The translations under genes were made by a program, and so were the position numbers. Shown here piece by piece: positions 41,918 to 52,079 of a DNA stretch of 64,000 nucleotides. This stretch comes from an uncultured Paracoccaceae bacterium (GTDB lineage Bacteria > Pseudomonadota > Alphaproteobacteria > Rhodobacterales > Rhodobacteraceae), in the NCBI GenBank assembly GCA_938028765.1, contig CALIZF010000015.1:62001-126000 (forward strand), read 5' to 3'. Every line of letters starts with the position of its first letter. Positions within the stretch are counted from its first letter, which is position 1. The notes below the pieces were generated by a model, which had not been told where the DNA came from, did no database searches, and was given only the letters and a program-made list of their open reading frames with translations.

Positions 41918-43435
41918 TCATCCTTTCGTGAAGCGGGCCGCGTGGCGCGCCCGCAGATCCGCCTTCGTCACCTTGCCCATCGCGTTGCGCGGAAGGGCCG
42001 GCACCACCTCGACCGCCTTCGGCAGCTTGAAGGCGGCAAGACGGGTGCGCAGCGCCGCCGCGACCGCGGCGGGATCGACCGCGGCGCCGGGCCGCGGCAC
42101 GACGACGGCCAGGACCGCCTCGCCGAAGTCGGGATGCGGCACGCCGATCACCGCGCTTTCGGCCACGCCCGGCAGGGCGTCGATCGCCTCTTCGACCTCG
42201 ACGGGATAGACGTTGAACCCGCCGGTGATGATCATGTCCTTCTGCCGGCCGACGATCGTGAGGTAGCCGTCGGCATCGAACCGGCCGAGGTCGCCGGTGA
42301 TGAAGAACCCGTCGCCGCGCAGATCCTCGGCCGTCTTGTCGGGCATCCGCCAGTATCCGGCAAAGACGTTCGGCCCGCGGACCTCGACCATGCCCGTCTC
42401 GCCCGGCGGCAGGGGCCGGCCCTCGGGGTCGCACACCCGCACCTCCACCCCCGGCAGCGGCAGGCCCACGGTGCCCGCCCGCCGTTCGCCCCGGTAGGGG
42501 TTCGAGGTGTTCATGTTCGTCTCGGTCATGCCGTAGCGCTCGAGGATCCGGTGCCCGGTTCGCGCCTCCCACGCCCGGTGGGTCTCGGCGAGAAGAGGGG
42601 CCGAGCCCGAGACGAACAGGCGCATGTGCGCGGTCAGGGCGCGGGTCAGGCCGGGGTGATCCAGAAGGCGAGTGTAGAACGTGGGCACGCCCATCATCGC
42701 GGTGGCCTGCGGCATCAGGCGCACGGCCTGATCCGCATCGAAACCGGGGCAGAAGATCATCCGCCCCCCCGTCAAGAGCGCCACGTTCGTGGCGACGAAC
42801 AGCCCGTGGGTGTGGAAGATCGGCAGCATGTGCAGCAGCACGTCCGCCGCGGTGAATTCCCACAGGTCCGCCAGCACCTGCGCGTTCGACAGGAGGTTCG
42901 CATGCGTCAGCATCGCCCCCTTCGACCGGCCGGTGGTGCCCGACGTGTAGAGGATGCCGGCCAGATCGCCCGGCGCGCGCGGCTGCGGGTCGATCGGCGC
43001 CGGACCGGCGGCGAGGTCGGCGAAGGTCCCCGCACCGGCGGCGTCAAGCGTCAGGACGCGCGCGCCGCCCGCGACCGGGGCGAGGGCCTCCGCCTTCGCG
43101 GGGTCGCAGACCAGCACGGCAGGTTCGGCGTTGCCGACGAAATACGCGACCTCCGCCGGGGTATAGGCGGTGTTGAGCGGCAGGAACACCGCCCCGGCCG
43201 CCACCGCCCCGCCATAGAGCGCCAGCGCGGCGGGCGACTTCGCCACCTGAACCGCCACCCGGTCGCCCGGCCGCACCCCCGCCGCCGCCAGCGCCGCGGC
43301 GGCGTGCAGCACCATGCCGTGGAACGCCTCGCCCGAGATCCCGCCGCCGTCGGGCAGGATCAGCAGATCGTCCGCGCGCCGGGCCAGCGGGGCGAACAGC
43401 GCATCGTAAAGGGTGTTCCCGGTGCCGGCGTGCAT
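41918..43435 (-). CDS. matB: Malonyl-CoA synthetase (acyl-CoA ligase family)
   Basis: A 505-aa adenylate-forming enzyme. Motifs: AMP-binding P-loop [17 protein letters not shown] (near residue 160), [19 protein letters not shown] with the MatB-type Arg/Thr context, [29 protein letters not shown], and the catalytic lysine in [10 protein letters not shown]. The length and the NMNTSNPY text match MatB, which makes malonyl-CoA from malonate and ATP; some uncertainty remains as other small dicarboxylates are possible. ATG 43435 follows GGAGGA. It is the first gene of a two-gene unit with qor. Confidence 0.88.
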   Translation of the reverse strand: MHAGTGNTLYDALFAPLARRADDLLILPDGGGISGEAFHGMVLHAAAALAAAGVRPGDRVAVQVAKSPAALALYGGAVAAGAVFLPLNTAYTPAEVAYFVGNAEPAVLVCDPAKAEALAPVAGGARVLTLDAAGAGTFADLAAGPAPIDPQPRAPGDLAGILYTSGTTGRSKGAMLTHANLLSNAQVLADLWEFTAADVLLHMLPIFHTHGLFVATNVALLTGGRMIFCPGFDADQAVRLMPQATAMMGVPTFYTRLLDHPGLTRALTAHMRLFVSGSAPLLAETHRAWEARTGHRILERYGMTETNMNTSNPYRGERRAGTVGLPLPGVEVRVCDPEGRPLPPGETGMVEVRGPNVFAGYWRMPDKTAEDLRGDGFFITGDLGRFDADGYLTIVGRQKDMIITGGFNVYPVEVEEAIDALPGVAESAVIGVPHPDFGEAVLAVVVPRPGAAVDPAAVAAALRTRLAAFKLPKAVEVVPALPRNAMGKVTKADLRARHAARFTKG

Positions 43436-43519
43436 GGCGAGCGTCCTCCATCGCCGCCGTTCTGCGGCACGGTCTCGCCGCGGGCAAGGGCGCGCGGCCG
43501 CGGCACTTGATTTCCATCT

Positions 43520-43540
43520 GCGAATGATTATCAATTTCAG
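43520..43540 (+). promoter_or_regulatory. Candidate Fur/Mur-family operator upstream of the metal importer
   Basis: GCGAATGATTATCAATTTC has the inverted core TGATTATCA (43525-43533) and is AT-rich in a very GC-rich setting. It resembles Fur-family boxes. It lies about 25 bases before the start of the binding-protein gene, between divergent matB and the importer. Confidence 0.6.
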
Positions 43541-43557
43541 GCGTGATGGAGGATGCG

Positions 43558-44514
43558 ATGAAGGCCCCCGCCGTCCTTGCGCTTGCCGCCGCGCTCGCCC
43601 TGCCCGCCGCTGCCCCTGCCCGTGCCGAACCGCCGCAAGTCCTGGCCACGATCGGCGTGATCGCCGACATGGCCGCGACCCTTGCGGGCGACTGCGCGAC
43701 CGTGACGGCGCTGATCGGGCCGGGAACCGACCCGCACACCTACCGCGCGCGGCCGTCGGATGTCGCGGCGTTCGACCGGGCGGACCTGATCCTCTACCTC
43801 GGCCTCGGCCTCGAGGGGCAGCTGGCGCAGGTGCTGGACCGGTTCGGAGCGCGGAAACCCACGCTTGCGGTCGGGAACGCGATCCCGGCCGACCGGCTTA
43901 TCGCGGCGCACGGGGGCACCGATCCGCATGTCTGGATGTCGCCGGCGGTCTGGGCCGGCGCGATCCCGGCCGTCGCGGGCGCGCTGAGCGCCGCGGCGCC
44001 CGGCTGTGCCGCGGCCATCGCCGCGAACGCCGACCGTCACGCGACAGAGCTTGCTGCGCTGGACGCCTGGGGCCGGGCGGCGATGGCGACGATCCCCGAA
44101 GGCGCGCGAACCCTCGTGACCGCGCACGATGCCTTCGCCTACATGGCGCGCGACTGGGGCCTCGCAGTGGCCGCGATCCAGGGCATCACCACCGAGTCCG
44201 AGGCCTCGGTGGCCGACATTGCCGCCACCGCCCGGCTGGTCGCCGAGGCGAAGGTTCCCGCGGTCTTCGTCGAAAGCACCGTCAACCCGCGGACCATCGA
44301 GGCAGTGATCGAGGCGGCGGCCGCGCTCGGCCACCGCGTGACGGTCGGCGCTACGCTTCATGCCGACGCCCTCGGCGACGCCGGAACCCCCGAGGGCACC
44401 TATATCGGCATGATCCGCTGGAACGCCGTGGCCATCGCGGGCGCACTCGGCGGCAGCGCACCGCCGCTGCCGGCCGAACTCGCCGGTTGGGCCGCGGCGT
44501 GGTCGCTGCGATGA
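43558..44514 (+). CDS. sitA: Metal ABC transporter substrate-binding protein, probably manganese
   Basis: A 318-aa cluster A-I periplasmic binding protein with a signal peptide (residues 1-24, ending APARAEPPQ). Four likely metal ligands are readable: His in [15 protein letters not shown], His in [11 protein letters not shown], Glu in [13 protein letters not shown] and Asp in TLHADALG. The ESTV motif and the lack of a His-rich loop favour manganese (SitA/PsaA) over zinc (ZnuA); iron is possible. ATG 43558 has GGAGGA at 43548-43553. The stop overlaps the ATPase gene start (ATGA). It begins a four-gene operon under a Fur-family-like box. Confidence 0.88.
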   Translation: MKAPAVLALAAALALPAAAPARAEPPQVLATIGVIADMAATLAGDCATVTALIGPGTDPHTYRARPSDVAAFDRADLILYLGLGLEGQLAQVLDRFGARKPTLAVGNAIPADRLIAAHGGTDPHVWMSPAVWAGAIPAVAGALSAAAPGCAAAIAANADRHATELAALDAWGRAAMATIPEGARTLVTAHDAFAYMARDWGLAVAAIQGITTESEASVADIAATARLVAEAKVPAVFVESTVNPRTIEAVIEAAAALGHRVTVGATLHADALGDAGTPEGTYIGMIRWNAVAIAGALGGSAPPLPAELAGWAAAWSLR

Positions 44515-45263
44515 CCGACCTGCACGAGCCCGGCTTTGCGCTGCACATCGAGGACCTGACGGTCAGCTACGACGACCGCCCGGTGATCTGGGACATCGAC
44601 CTCGACGTGCCGCCCGGCGTGATGGCTGCCGTCCTCGGGCCGAACGGGGCGGGCAAGTCCACGCTGCTGAAGGCGGCCCTCGGCCTGATCCGGCCTGCCG
44701 CGGGGCACGTCCGCGCCTTCGGCCTGCCGGTGGACGCGGTGCGCCGGCGCATCGCCTATGTCCCGCAGCGGTCCAGCGTGGACTGGGATTTCCCTGCCGA
44801 CGTGCTGGACGTGGTGACGATGGGCACCTACGGCCAGCTGGGGTGGCTGGGCCGGCCGGGCCGCCGCGAGCGCGCAGCGGCCATGGACGCGCTCGAGCGG
44901 GTGGGGATGCAGGACTATGCCCGACGCCAGATCGGCGCGCTGTCGGGCGGTCAGCAGCAGCGCGTCTTCCTCGCCCGTGCGCTGGTGCAGGGCGCGGACC
45001 TCGTCCTGCTGGACGAGCCGATGGCGGGTGTCGATGCGCCGACCGAACGGGCGATCGTCGCGGTCCTCAAGGCCCTGCGCGACGAGGGGCGGACGGTCGT
45101 GGTCGTCCACCACGACCTCGCCACGGTCGAGCGATACTTCGACTGGCTGGTGCTGCTGAACGTCCGGGTGATTGCGCAGGGGCCGGTGCCGGCGGTGTTC
45201 ACGCGCGAGAACCTCGGCCGCACCTATGGCGCACAGGCCGCATTGCTGGCCGCCGGGGCATGA
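44511..45263 (+). CDS. sitB: Metal ABC transporter ATP-binding protein
   Basis: A 250-aa ABC ATPase. Walker [13 protein letters not shown] (near residue 42), Q-loop [20 protein letters not shown] (typical of Mn/Zn importers), signature [15 protein letters not shown], Walker [13 protein letters not shown] and switch His in VVVVHHDL. Its ATG overlaps the binding-protein stop by ATGA. It energises uptake through the two permeases encoded downstream. Confidence 0.94.
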   Translation: MTDLHEPGFALHIEDLTVSYDDRPVIWDIDLDVPPGVMAAVLGPNGAGKSTLLKAALGLIRPAAGHVRAFGLPVDAVRRRIAYVPQRSSVDWDFPADVLDVVTMGTYGQLGWLGRPGRRERAAAMDALERVGMQDYARRQIGALSGGQQQRVFLARALVQGADLVLLDEPMAGVDAPTERAIVAVLKALRDEGRTVVVVHHDLATVERYFDWLVLLNVRVIAQGPVPAVFTRENLGRTYGAQAALLAAGA

Positions 45264-45288
45264 CGGCAGGGGGGCGCCAGGGGCGGGC

Positions 45289-46410
45289 ATGATCGCCGCG
45301 ATGCTGGCCGACCACACGATCCGCACCGTCGCCGCGGGCGCCGCGCTGGCGGGCGGCCTTGCAGGTCTGGCGGGGGCCTTCGCGGTGATCCGGCGGCAGA
45401 GCCTTCTGGGCGATACACTGTCGCACGCGGCGCTGCCGGGCGTGTGCCTTGGCTTCCTCGTGGCCGGCGGACGCGACCTGACCGCGCTGATGGCCGGCGC
45501 GCTGGCCGCGGGGCTGGCGGCGGCCTGGGCGGCGGCGGCGCTGTCGCGGTTGCGGCGGATCCGGCCCGAAACGGCGCTCGGCCTTGTGCTGTCGCTGTTC
45601 TTCGCGCTCGGCGTGGTGCTTCTGACCCGCATCCAGGCGCAGGGGGGAGCTGCGCAGGCGGGGCTCGAGACCTTCCTCTTCGGTCAGGCGGCGGCCATGC
45701 GCGGCGGGGATGTCGCGGTGCTGGCCGTGCTCGCGGCCGTCGCGGCGGCAGCGGTTGCGCTGCTGTGGACGCCGCTGAAGCTTGCGAGCTTCGACCCCGT
45801 CGCGGCGGCGACGCAGGGTTGGCCGGTGGCGCGGATCGACTTCGGCCTGACGGCGCTGATCGCCGCGGCCGTGGTGGCGGGCGTGCAGCTTGTGGGGGTG
45901 GTGCTGATGACCGCGCTGATCGTCGCGCCGGCTGCGGCGGCGCGGCAATGGGCGCGCAGCCTCGGCGGGATGGTCTTCATGTCGGCCGGGTTCGGTGCCG
46001 CCGCAGGGGCCGCCGGCGCGCTGGCCAGCGCAGGCGCGCGCGGCCTTGCGACCGGCCCGCTGATCGTCCTTGCGGCGACGGCGCTGGTCGCCCTGTCGTT
46101 CGTCTTCGCCCCCGGCCGCGGCGCCCTGTCCGTGCTGGCGGCCCGCCGGGCCGCGCGCGCGCAGGGCGACGACCGGGGGGTGCTGGCCAGCCTGACGGCG
46201 CTGGCCCGCGCCCATGCCGACCCCGCCTACCCGGCCGAACGCGGCACGATCGAGGCGCTGCACGGCCGCGCCGCGCGCGGCGCGCTGCGCCGTCTTGAAC
46301 GTGCGGGCCTCGTGCGGGCGGTCGAACATGCGCCCGAGGCGACGCCGCACTGGGAACTGACCGCGGCAGGCCGCGACGCGGCCGCGGCCGGGGGGCGGCC
46401 TGATGGGTGA
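45289..46410 (+). CDS. sitC: Metal ABC transporter permease with C-terminal winged-helix tail (first)
   Basis: A 373-aa protein: an ABC-3 permease with eight or so membrane helices (residues 10-285; VIRRQSLLGDTLSHAALPGV near the N-terminus, GVVLMTALIVAPAAAARQWA), then about 85 soluble residues. That tail (LASLTALARAHADPAYPAERGTIEALHGRAARGALRRLERAGLVRAVE split over helices and wing) looks like a winged-helix domain of the DtxR/MntR type. Family permeases normally stop near 285-290. ATG 45289 lies 25 bases after sitB, and its end overlaps the next gene by 8 bases. Confidence 0.9.
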   Translation: MIAAMLADHTIRTVAAGAALAGGLAGLAGAFAVIRRQSLLGDTLSHAALPGVCLGFLVAGGRDLTALMAGALAAGLAAAWAAAALSRLRRIRPETALGLVLSLFFALGVVLLTRIQAQGGAAQAGLETFLFGQAAAMRGGDVAVLAVLAAVAAAAVALLWTPLKLASFDPVAAATQGWPVARIDFGLTALIAAAVVAGVQLVGVVLMTALIVAPAAAARQWARSLGGMVFMSAGFGAAAGAAGALASAGARGLATGPLIVLAATALVALSFVFAPGRGALSVLAARRAARAQGDDRGVLASLTALARAHADPAYPAERGTIEALHGRAARGALRRLERAGLVRAVEHAPEATPHWELTAAGRDAAAAGGRPDG

Positions 46411-47524
46411 CGCGATCGCACTGGCCATCGTGGCGACCGGCGTGCTGACCGCCTGGGCGGCGGCGCTGCCGGGCCTGTTCCTGGTGCTGCGCCGGCAGGC
46501 GATGCTGACCGACGCGATCGCCCACGCCATCGTGCCGGGCATTGTCGTCGTGGGGCTGGCGACGGGGCAGACGGCGGGACCGCTGCTGATCGCCGGTGCC
46601 GCGGCGGCGGGTCTGCTGTGCGTCGGACTGACCGAGGCTGTGGCGGCGACCCGGCTTGTCCGCGCCGATGCCGCCGTGGGGCTGGTGTTCCCCGCGATGT
46701 TCGCGGGCGGAGTGCTGGCGATCAACCTCTTCGCGCGCAACCTGCACCTCGATGCGCATTCGGTCCTTCTGGGCGAGATCGGCTTCGTCTGGCTCGATAC
46801 CGTCCCGGTGGCGGGGATCGAGGTGCCGCGCGCCGTGCTGTCAACCGGTGCGCTGGCGGCAACGAACGCGGCCTTCGTCGCCGCCTTCTGGCCGCGGCTG
46901 AAGCTTTCGACCTTCGACCCCGGCCTTGCTGCAGCCCTCGGCCTGCGGCCGCGGCTGGTCGGCAACCTGCTTCTAGCGCTGACGGCCGCGACGGCGGTGG
47001 CCGCCTTCGACGCCGTGGGGGTGGTGCTGTTCGTGGCCTTCGCGCTGGCCCCGCCCGCCGCGGCGCTGCTGCTGACCGACCGGCTGGGGGTCGCGCTCGC
47101 GATCGCGCTGGCGATCGGCGCGGGGGCGGCGCTGGCTGGTTACCCGGCCGCGCTGGTGCTCGACGCCTCGATCGGCGGCACGATGGCGCTGGCGGCGGGG
47201 GCGGCGCTGGCTGCGGCGGCCGTGTTCGGCCGGCACGGCGCGCTGGCGGCCAGACGCGCGCGCGCCGCCGCGCGGACCGAGGCCGATTGCCGCACGCTGG
47301 TCGCGCACCTGGCACAGCACGAGGACGGCGCGGCCGCGGACGAGGAGAACAGCGCGACAGGGCTTGCCACGCACCTGCACTGGGACACCCGGCGGATCGC
47401 CGCGGCGCTGATGGCCGCGCAGGACCGCGCGCTGGTGCGCCGTGACGGCGACGCGCTGCACCTGACACCCCAAGGGCGCGCGATGGCCGCGGGGCTGTCC
47501 GGCAGCGCGCGCGGCGGGGCGTGA
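46403..47524 (+). CDS. sitD: Metal ABC transporter permease with C-terminal winged-helix tail (second)
   Basis: A 373-aa ABC-3 permease paralogous to the preceding one (LVLRRQAMLTDAIAHAIVPGIVV, GVVLFVAFALAPPAAALLLTDRLG). Like its neighbour it carries an extra soluble tail (about residues 290-373: DCRTLVAHLAQHEDG, LHWDTRRIAAALMAAQDRALVRRDGDALHLTPQGRA split here), again of winged-helix style. ATG 46403 overlaps the previous gene by 8 bases. Together they should form the heterodimeric membrane channel of the importer. Confidence 0.9.
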   Translation: MGDAIALAIVATGVLTAWAAALPGLFLVLRRQAMLTDAIAHAIVPGIVVVGLATGQTAGPLLIAGAAAAGLLCVGLTEAVAATRLVRADAAVGLVFPAMFAGGVLAINLFARNLHLDAHSVLLGEIGFVWLDTVPVAGIEVPRAVLSTGALAATNAAFVAAFWPRLKLSTFDPGLAAALGLRPRLVGNLLLALTAATAVAAFDAVGVVLFVAFALAPPAAALLLTDRLGVALAIALAIGAGAALAGYPAALVLDASIGGTMALAAGAALAAAAVFGRHGALAARRARAAARTEADCRTLVAHLAQHEDGAAADEENSATGLATHLHWDTRRIAAALMAAQDRALVRRDGDALHLTPQGRAMAAGLSGSARGGA

Positions 47525-47608
47525 CCGCACCCGCGGTGGCCCCCGGGCGGTGCCCCGCCGCGGGCTCGGCGGCGGCCCCGACGTCCGACGGCGCTGCGCC
47601 CGGCCGCC

Positions 47609-48634
47609 TCAGGCCGCGGGGACCAGCCGGACCGAGGCCGTGTCGATCGCGGCCCCGCCGGCAATCGACGCGACCGGCCGGCCGTCCAGCAGCAGGACCG
47701 CATCGCCCGGGCCCGCGCCCGGCTCCAGCGTGAGAACGGGCGCAGGGTGCGCGGCGGGGTCGTAAAGCACCACGATCTCGTCCTCGGCGGCATCGAAGTC
47801 CATCACCTGGATGCCGCCGCCGCCCCCGGCGAGCAGGGCGAAGAGGTCGGCCCCCGCCCCGCCCGTCGCCACGTCCCGCCCGCCGGCCAGGATCGTGTCG
47901 GCCCCCTCGCCGCCGTTGAGGTAGCGCACCGCGCTGCCTGCGTCCGCCCTGCCGTCCAGCACGTCGTCGCCCGCCCCGCCGTCCAGCGTGTCGGCCCCCG
48001 GCCCGGCCGCCAGCACGTCGTTCCCCTCGCCGCCCGCCAGCCAGTCGTCGCCCGGCCCGCCCGACAGCGTGTCGTCGCCGCTGCCGCCCAGGACCGTGTC
48101 GTTGCCCGCCCCGCCATCGAGGCTGTCATCGCCTTCCTGCCCCGCCAGGCTGTCGTCGCCCGCCCCGCCGGCCAGCGTGTCGGCCCCGTCGCCGCCCATC
48201 AGCGTGTCGGCACCCGCACCGCCCGCAAGCCGATCGTCGCCGTCGCGGCCGTCGAGCTGGTCGTCGCCGTCCTCGCCCGAAAGGATGTCGTCGCCCGCGC
48301 CGCCGTCGATCCCGTCGTTGCCGCCGCCGCCCGCGATGGTGTCGTCGCCGCCCCCGCCGCGCAGCAGGTCGGCGGCCGCGCCTCCGGTGAAGGCGACGCC
48401 AGGATCGGGCGGCGGCGGCGTGTCGCTGGAGACCGGCGGGTCGAGCGGATCCGCAGGCGGCTCGGCGGCCGCGTCGGGGAAAGCGTCGTCGATCAGGTCG
48501 TTGCCGGCCGCGGGCGGCATGGCCTCGTCCCGGTCGGCATCGTCGTCCGCGGCCGGGTCGGGGCCGGATTTCAGGACCATCTCCCCAACCAGCCCCGCGA
48601 TCAGCAGTCCGAAAAGCCCCAGAACCCCCAGCAT
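47609..48634 (-). CDS. Membrane-anchored RTX-like calcium-binding protein
   Basis: A 341-aa very acidic protein. An N-terminal hydrophobic helix (MLGVLGLFGLLIAGLVGEMVL) is followed by an Asp/Pro-rich linker (25-80). About 16 RTX-type repeats (GGAGDDxLxGGxGDD style, residues 85-245) come next, and then a C-terminal domain (DFDAAEDEIVVLYDPAA) as in RTX proteins. There is no classical cleavage site; the helix may be an anchor. ATG 48634 starts the helix. Calcium binding is expected, function unknown. It is unlike the RTX protein at 36 kb in its N-terminus, so the two are not simple duplicates. Confidence 0.85.
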   Translation of the reverse strand: MLGVLGLFGLLIAGLVGEMVLKSGPDPAADDDADRDEAMPPAAGNDLIDDAFPDAAAEPPADPLDPPVSSDTPPPPDPGVAFTGGAAADLLRGGGGDDTIAGGGGNDGIDGGAGDDILSGEDGDDQLDGRDGDDRLAGGAGADTLMGGDGADTLAGGAGDDSLAGQEGDDSLDGGAGNDTVLGGSGDDTLSGGPGDDWLAGGEGNDVLAAGPGADTLDGGAGDDVLDGRADAGSAVRYLNGGEGADTILAGGRDVATGGAGADLFALLAGGGGGIQVMDFDAAEDEIVVLYDPAAHPAPVLTLEPGAGPGDAVLLLDGRPVASIAGGAAIDTASVRLVPAA

Positions 48635-48781
48635 GGCGCCACCCCCGCGATTAACCAAGATCCGGCGCAACGTGTTGTTGCCAATGGGAATTATCACGGG
48701 TCTGGGGCAGAATGAAGGCAATTGTGGCACCCCTGCGGCGGGCCGCGGGTCCGCCGCGGGGCCGGTTGCGCGCATTGGGCC

Positions 48782-48810
48782 TTTATTCCGGCGCGGCAAG
48801 CGCGTATAGG
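48782..48810 (+). promoter_or_regulatory. Candidate rpsO promoter
   Basis: TATAGG (48805-48810) is a good -10 in a GC-rich context, with TTTATT (48782-48787) 17 bases upstream as a weak -35. It would give an rpsO leader of about 75 bases. Confidence 0.35.
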
Positions 48811-48893
48811 CCCGCATCCGCCTTGGTGGCGGTCCCTTCCCATGGCCCTGCTGGACGGCATCCCGGCTGGCGCCGCAACGCATGGAGGCCCCG

Positions 48894-49163
48894 ATGTCGA
48901 TCTCGGCCGAAGACAAGACGAAGCTGATCAAGGACTATGCCACCACGGCGGGCGATACCGGTTCGCCCGAGGTGCAGGTCGCGATCCTCAGCGCCCGCAT
49001 CGCCGCGCTGACCGAACATTTCAAGACCCACAAGAAGGACAACCACTCGCGCCGCGGCCTGCTGAAGCTGGTCGCACAGCGGCGCAAGCTTCTGGACTAT
49101 CTGAAGGGCAAGGACGAAGGGCGTTACCAGGCGCTGATCGCCCGCCTGAACCTGCGCCGCTGA
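48894..49163 (+). CDS. rpsO: 30S ribosomal protein S15
   Basis: An 89-aa protein, the standard S15 length. It reads [62 protein letters not shown] across its four helices. S15 binds 16S rRNA early in 30S assembly and usually represses its own translation. ATG 48894 follows GGAGG (48884-48888). It precedes pnp in the widely conserved rpsO-pnp order. Confidence 0.98.
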   Translation: MSISAEDKTKLIKDYATTAGDTGSPEVQVAILSARIAALTEHFKTHKKDNHSRRGLLKLVAQRRKLLDYLKGKDEGRYQALIARLNLRR

Positions 49164-49189
49164 CGCATCGCGCAGGCGACCGGAGGATG

Positions 49190-49209
49190 CCCGTGCCGCA
49201 AGGCGCGGG
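49190..49209 (+). terminator. Hairpin downstream of rpsO
   Basis: CCCGTGCC (49190-49197), tetraloop GCAA and GGCGCGGG (49202-49209) form an 8-bp stem 27 bases after the rpsO stop. There is no T-run. In other bacteria this spacer holds a terminator and an RNase processing site between rpsO and pnp. Confidence 0.5.
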
Positions 49210-49640
49210 TGTCGTGCGTTCCGGGATCGCGAGGATCGCCCCGGATGTCCCCGTCCCGCGCCCCGTCGCAACGGCGCGGCAGGCGTGATCGCGCAGGCCG
49301 GGTCCTGCATTCGGCGTCGCGCGGTGGCGCTGCATGCTGCCGCCGTGGCGCCGTCAGGGGTGCCGCGGGGCCAGCCCCTGCCCGGCCGGTGGCGGCCGCG
49401 ACGCGGCACGCCCGCGCCCTGCCGCGCCGGACCTTGTCTGCGTGACGCGGCGCGATCGCAGCCGGGCGGGCCCTGCGCCATCACGGCGCTTTCCCTTTCG
49501 CGCGCTTTCCTGTATCGCGCCTCCATCTGCGACGTGACGCCCATGGCCCCGGGCACATGCGAAGGATAGGGGCGGCGGCAATGGGGCCGCCAGAGGCGGG
49601 GGACCCGGCAGGGGCCGGGCGTGCTCCCAGAGGATACGGA
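49210..49640. other. Gene-free spacer between rpsO and pnp
   Basis: About 430 bases with no supportable gene. In many bacteria the pnp leader forms an RNase III-cleaved stem for autoregulation; I could not identify a specific stem here by eye. Confidence 0.45.
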
Positions 49641-51785
49641 ATGTTCAACATCACCAAGAAGTCGATCCGGTGGGGCAATGAAACGCTCACGCTGGAAGCG
49701 GGCAAGGTTGCCCGTCAGGCCGACGGGTCGGTCATCGCCACCCTGGGCGAGACCAGCGTCATGGCCAACGTGACCTTCGCGAAGTCCGCGAAGCCGGGGC
49801 AGGATTTCTTCCCCCTCACGGTCCATTACCAGGAACGCTACTACGCCGCGGGCAAGGTGCCCGGCGGCTTCTTCAAGCGCGAGGCGCGCCCCTCCGAGAA
49901 GGAGACGCTGACATCGCGCCTGATCGACCGGCCGATCCGGCCGCTGTTCGTCGAAGGCTTCCGCAACGAGGTGCTGATCATCGCCACCGTGCTGAGCCAC
50001 GACCTGGTCAACGAACCCGACATCGTGGCGATGATCGCCGCTTCGGCGGCGCTGACCATCTCGGGCGTGCCGTTCATGGGGCCGATCGGTGCTGCGCGCG
50101 TCGGCTACAAAGGCGGGCAGTATGTGTTGAACCCGTCGGTCGATGACCTGCAGAACCTGCGCTCGAACCCCGACCAGCGGCTGGATCTCGTGGTCGCCGG
50201 CACCCGGAACGCGGTGATGATGGTCGAATCGGAAGCCTACGAGCTGTCCGAGGACGAAATGCTGGGCGCGGTGAAGTTCGGCCACGCGGCGATGCAGCCG
50301 GTGATCGACCTGATCATCGACTTCGCCGAGGAATGCGCGAAGGAACCCTTCGACTTCACCCCGCCGGATTACGGCGCGCTGCTCGAGCGCGTGAAGGCCG
50401 CAGGCGAGGCGCCGATGCGCGCCGCCTTCGCCATCCGCGACAAGCAGGCGCGCACGAACGCCATCGCCGCCGCGGTGACGACGTTGAAGGCCGCCCTGTC
50501 GGACGAGGACCGCGCGGACGCCAACCTCGACACCGCGATCAAGGCGCTCGAATCGTCGATCCTGCGGGGCGACATCATCAACGGCGGCGCGCGGATCGAC
50601 GGCCGCGATAACCGCACCGTGCGGCCGATCGTGTGCGAGACGGGTATTCTGCCGCGCACGCACGGCTCGACGCTGTTCACGCGCGGCGAGACGCAGGCGC
50701 TGGTCGTCACCACGCTCGGCACCGGCGAGGACGAGCAGATCATCGACGCGCTGCACGGCAACAGCCGGCAGAACTTCCTGCTGCACTACAACTTCCCGCC
50801 CTATTGCGTGGGCGAGGTCGGCCGCTTCGGCCCCCCCGGCCGGCGCGAGATCGGCCACGGCAAGCTTGCCTGGCGGGCCCTGCAGGCGGTGCTGCCCGCG
50901 CCGACCGAGTTCCCCTACACCATCCGCGTGGTCAGCGAGATCACCGAATCGAACGGCTCGTCCTCGATGGCCACCGTCTGCGGCGCGTCGCTGTCGATGA
51001 TGGACGCGGGCGTGCCGCTGAAGGCTCCGGTGGCGGGCGTCGCCATGGGCCTGATCCTCGAGCCGGACGGCCGGTGGGCCGTGCTGACCGACATCCTCGG
51101 CGACGAGGACCACCTCGGCGACATGGACTTCAAGGTGGCCGGCACCGCGGCGGGAATCACCAGTCTGCAGATGGACATCAAGGTGGCCGGGATCACCCCG
51201 GAAATCATGGCGCAGGCCCTTGCGCAGGCGAAGGAGGGCCGGATGCACATCCTGGGCGAGATGGCCAAGGCGCGCGACACCGCCAACAGCTTCTCGGCCT
51301 ATGCCCCGAAGATCGAGACGCTGACGATCCCCACCGACAAGATCCGCGAAGTCATCGGGTCGGGCGGCAAGGTGATCCGCGAGATCGTCGAGACGTCGGG
51401 CGCCAAGGTGGACATCAACGACGACGGGGTGATCAAGATCGCCTCGAACTCGGCCGAGGCGATCAGGAAGGCCCACGACATGATCTGGTCGATCGTGGCC
51501 GAGCCCGAAGAGGGAAAGATCTATACCGGCCGCGTCGTGAAGCTGGTGGATTTCGGCGCCTTCGTGAACTTCTTCGGCAAGCGCGACGGCCTGGTGCACG
51601 TCAGCCAGATCACGTCGAAACGGCTCAACCACCCGTCCGAAGTGCTGAAGGAAGGCCAGGAAGTGAAGGTGAAGCTTCTGGGGTTCGACGAACGCGGCAA
51701 GGTGCGGCTCGGCATGAAGATGGTCGATCAGGAGACCGGCCAGGAGATCACCGAGAAGAAGCGGGAAGAGGCCGCCGGGGCCTGA
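49641..51785 (+). CDS. pnp: Polyribonucleotide nucleotidyltransferase (PNPase)
   Basis: A 714-aa phosphorolytic 3'-5' exoribonuclease. Two RNase PH domains (residues 1-220 and 300-540) contain the landmarks [30 protein letters not shown] in the linker, [16 protein letters not shown] and the second-core [21 protein letters not shown] and [18 protein letters not shown] with catalytic aspartates. KH (about 555-615: [18 protein letters not shown]) and S1 (about 622-695) domains close the protein. ATG 49641 follows AGAGGA. It acts with RNase E and RNase R in mRNA decay. Confidence 0.98.
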   Translation: MFNITKKSIRWGNETLTLEAGKVARQADGSVIATLGETSVMANVTFAKSAKPGQDFFPLTVHYQERYYAAGKVPGGFFKREARPSEKETLTSRLIDRPIRPLFVEGFRNEVLIIATVLSHDLVNEPDIVAMIAASAALTISGVPFMGPIGAARVGYKGGQYVLNPSVDDLQNLRSNPDQRLDLVVAGTRNAVMMVESEAYELSEDEMLGAVKFGHAAMQPVIDLIIDFAEECAKEPFDFTPPDYGALLERVKAAGEAPMRAAFAIRDKQARTNAIAAAVTTLKAALSDEDRADANLDTAIKALESSILRGDIINGGARIDGRDNRTVRPIVCETGILPRTHGSTLFTRGETQALVVTTLGTGEDEQIIDALHGNSRQNFLLHYNFPPYCVGEVGRFGPPGRREIGHGKLAWRALQAVLPAPTEFPYTIRVVSEITESNGSSSMATVCGASLSMMDAGVPLKAPVAGVAMGLILEPDGRWAVLTDILGDEDHLGDMDFKVAGTAAGITSLQMDIKVAGITPEIMAQALAQAKEGRMHILGEMAKARDTANSFSAYAPKIETLTIPTDKIREVIGSGGKVIREIVETSGAKVDINDDGVIKIASNSAEAIRKAHDMIWSIVAEPEEGKIYTGRVVKLVDFGAFVNFFGKRDGLVHVSQITSKRLNHPSEVLKEGQEVKVKLLGFDERGKVRLGMKMVDQETGQEITEKKREEAAGA

Positions 51786-51807
51786 TCCCGCAGCCCCACG
51801 GACCCGC

Positions 51808-51836
51808 AACGGCCCCGGATCGCATCCGGGGCCGTT
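51808..51836 (+). terminator. Strong pnp terminator hairpin
   Basis: AACGGCCCCGGAT (51808-51820), loop CGC and ATCCGGGGCCGTT (51824-51836) form a perfect 13-bp stem 22 bases after the pnp stop. The T-tract is limited to GTT, yet the stem is the strongest in the window. Confidence 0.7.
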
Positions 51837-52021
51837 CGCGTTCCGGGCGAATCGCGGCGGATCTCTTCCCGCCGCGACGCGGTCGCCGGCGCAGGCCGGC
51901 CCGCCCCGGCCCGCCCGCATCGCCCGTCGCGCCGGCGTGACCCGCAACGCGGCACGCGCTTTTTGCGCCGCAGCATCGCCGGATCGCGCAATCCCATGAA
52001 ATATTGTCCTTCTTTCGGAGG

Positions 52022-52046
52022 AAACGGCTGGAAATCGCGCCGTTTT
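52022..52046 (+). terminator. Attenuator-like hairpin before a small gene
   Basis: AAACGGC (52022-52028) pairs with GCCGTTT (52039-52045), followed by TTTTG. It lies 34 bases before the small gene at 52080 and could attenuate it, or be a second terminator. Confidence 0.35.
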
Positions 52047-52079
52047 GTATCAATCTGGAGGCGGGGAAGGGGGGACAAC

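Noticed and set aside
48783-51947. A 1054-codon minus-strand frame opposite rpsO and pnp
   Set aside because: Antisense of two certain housekeeping genes; composition is His/Arg/Leu-rich as in such shadows.
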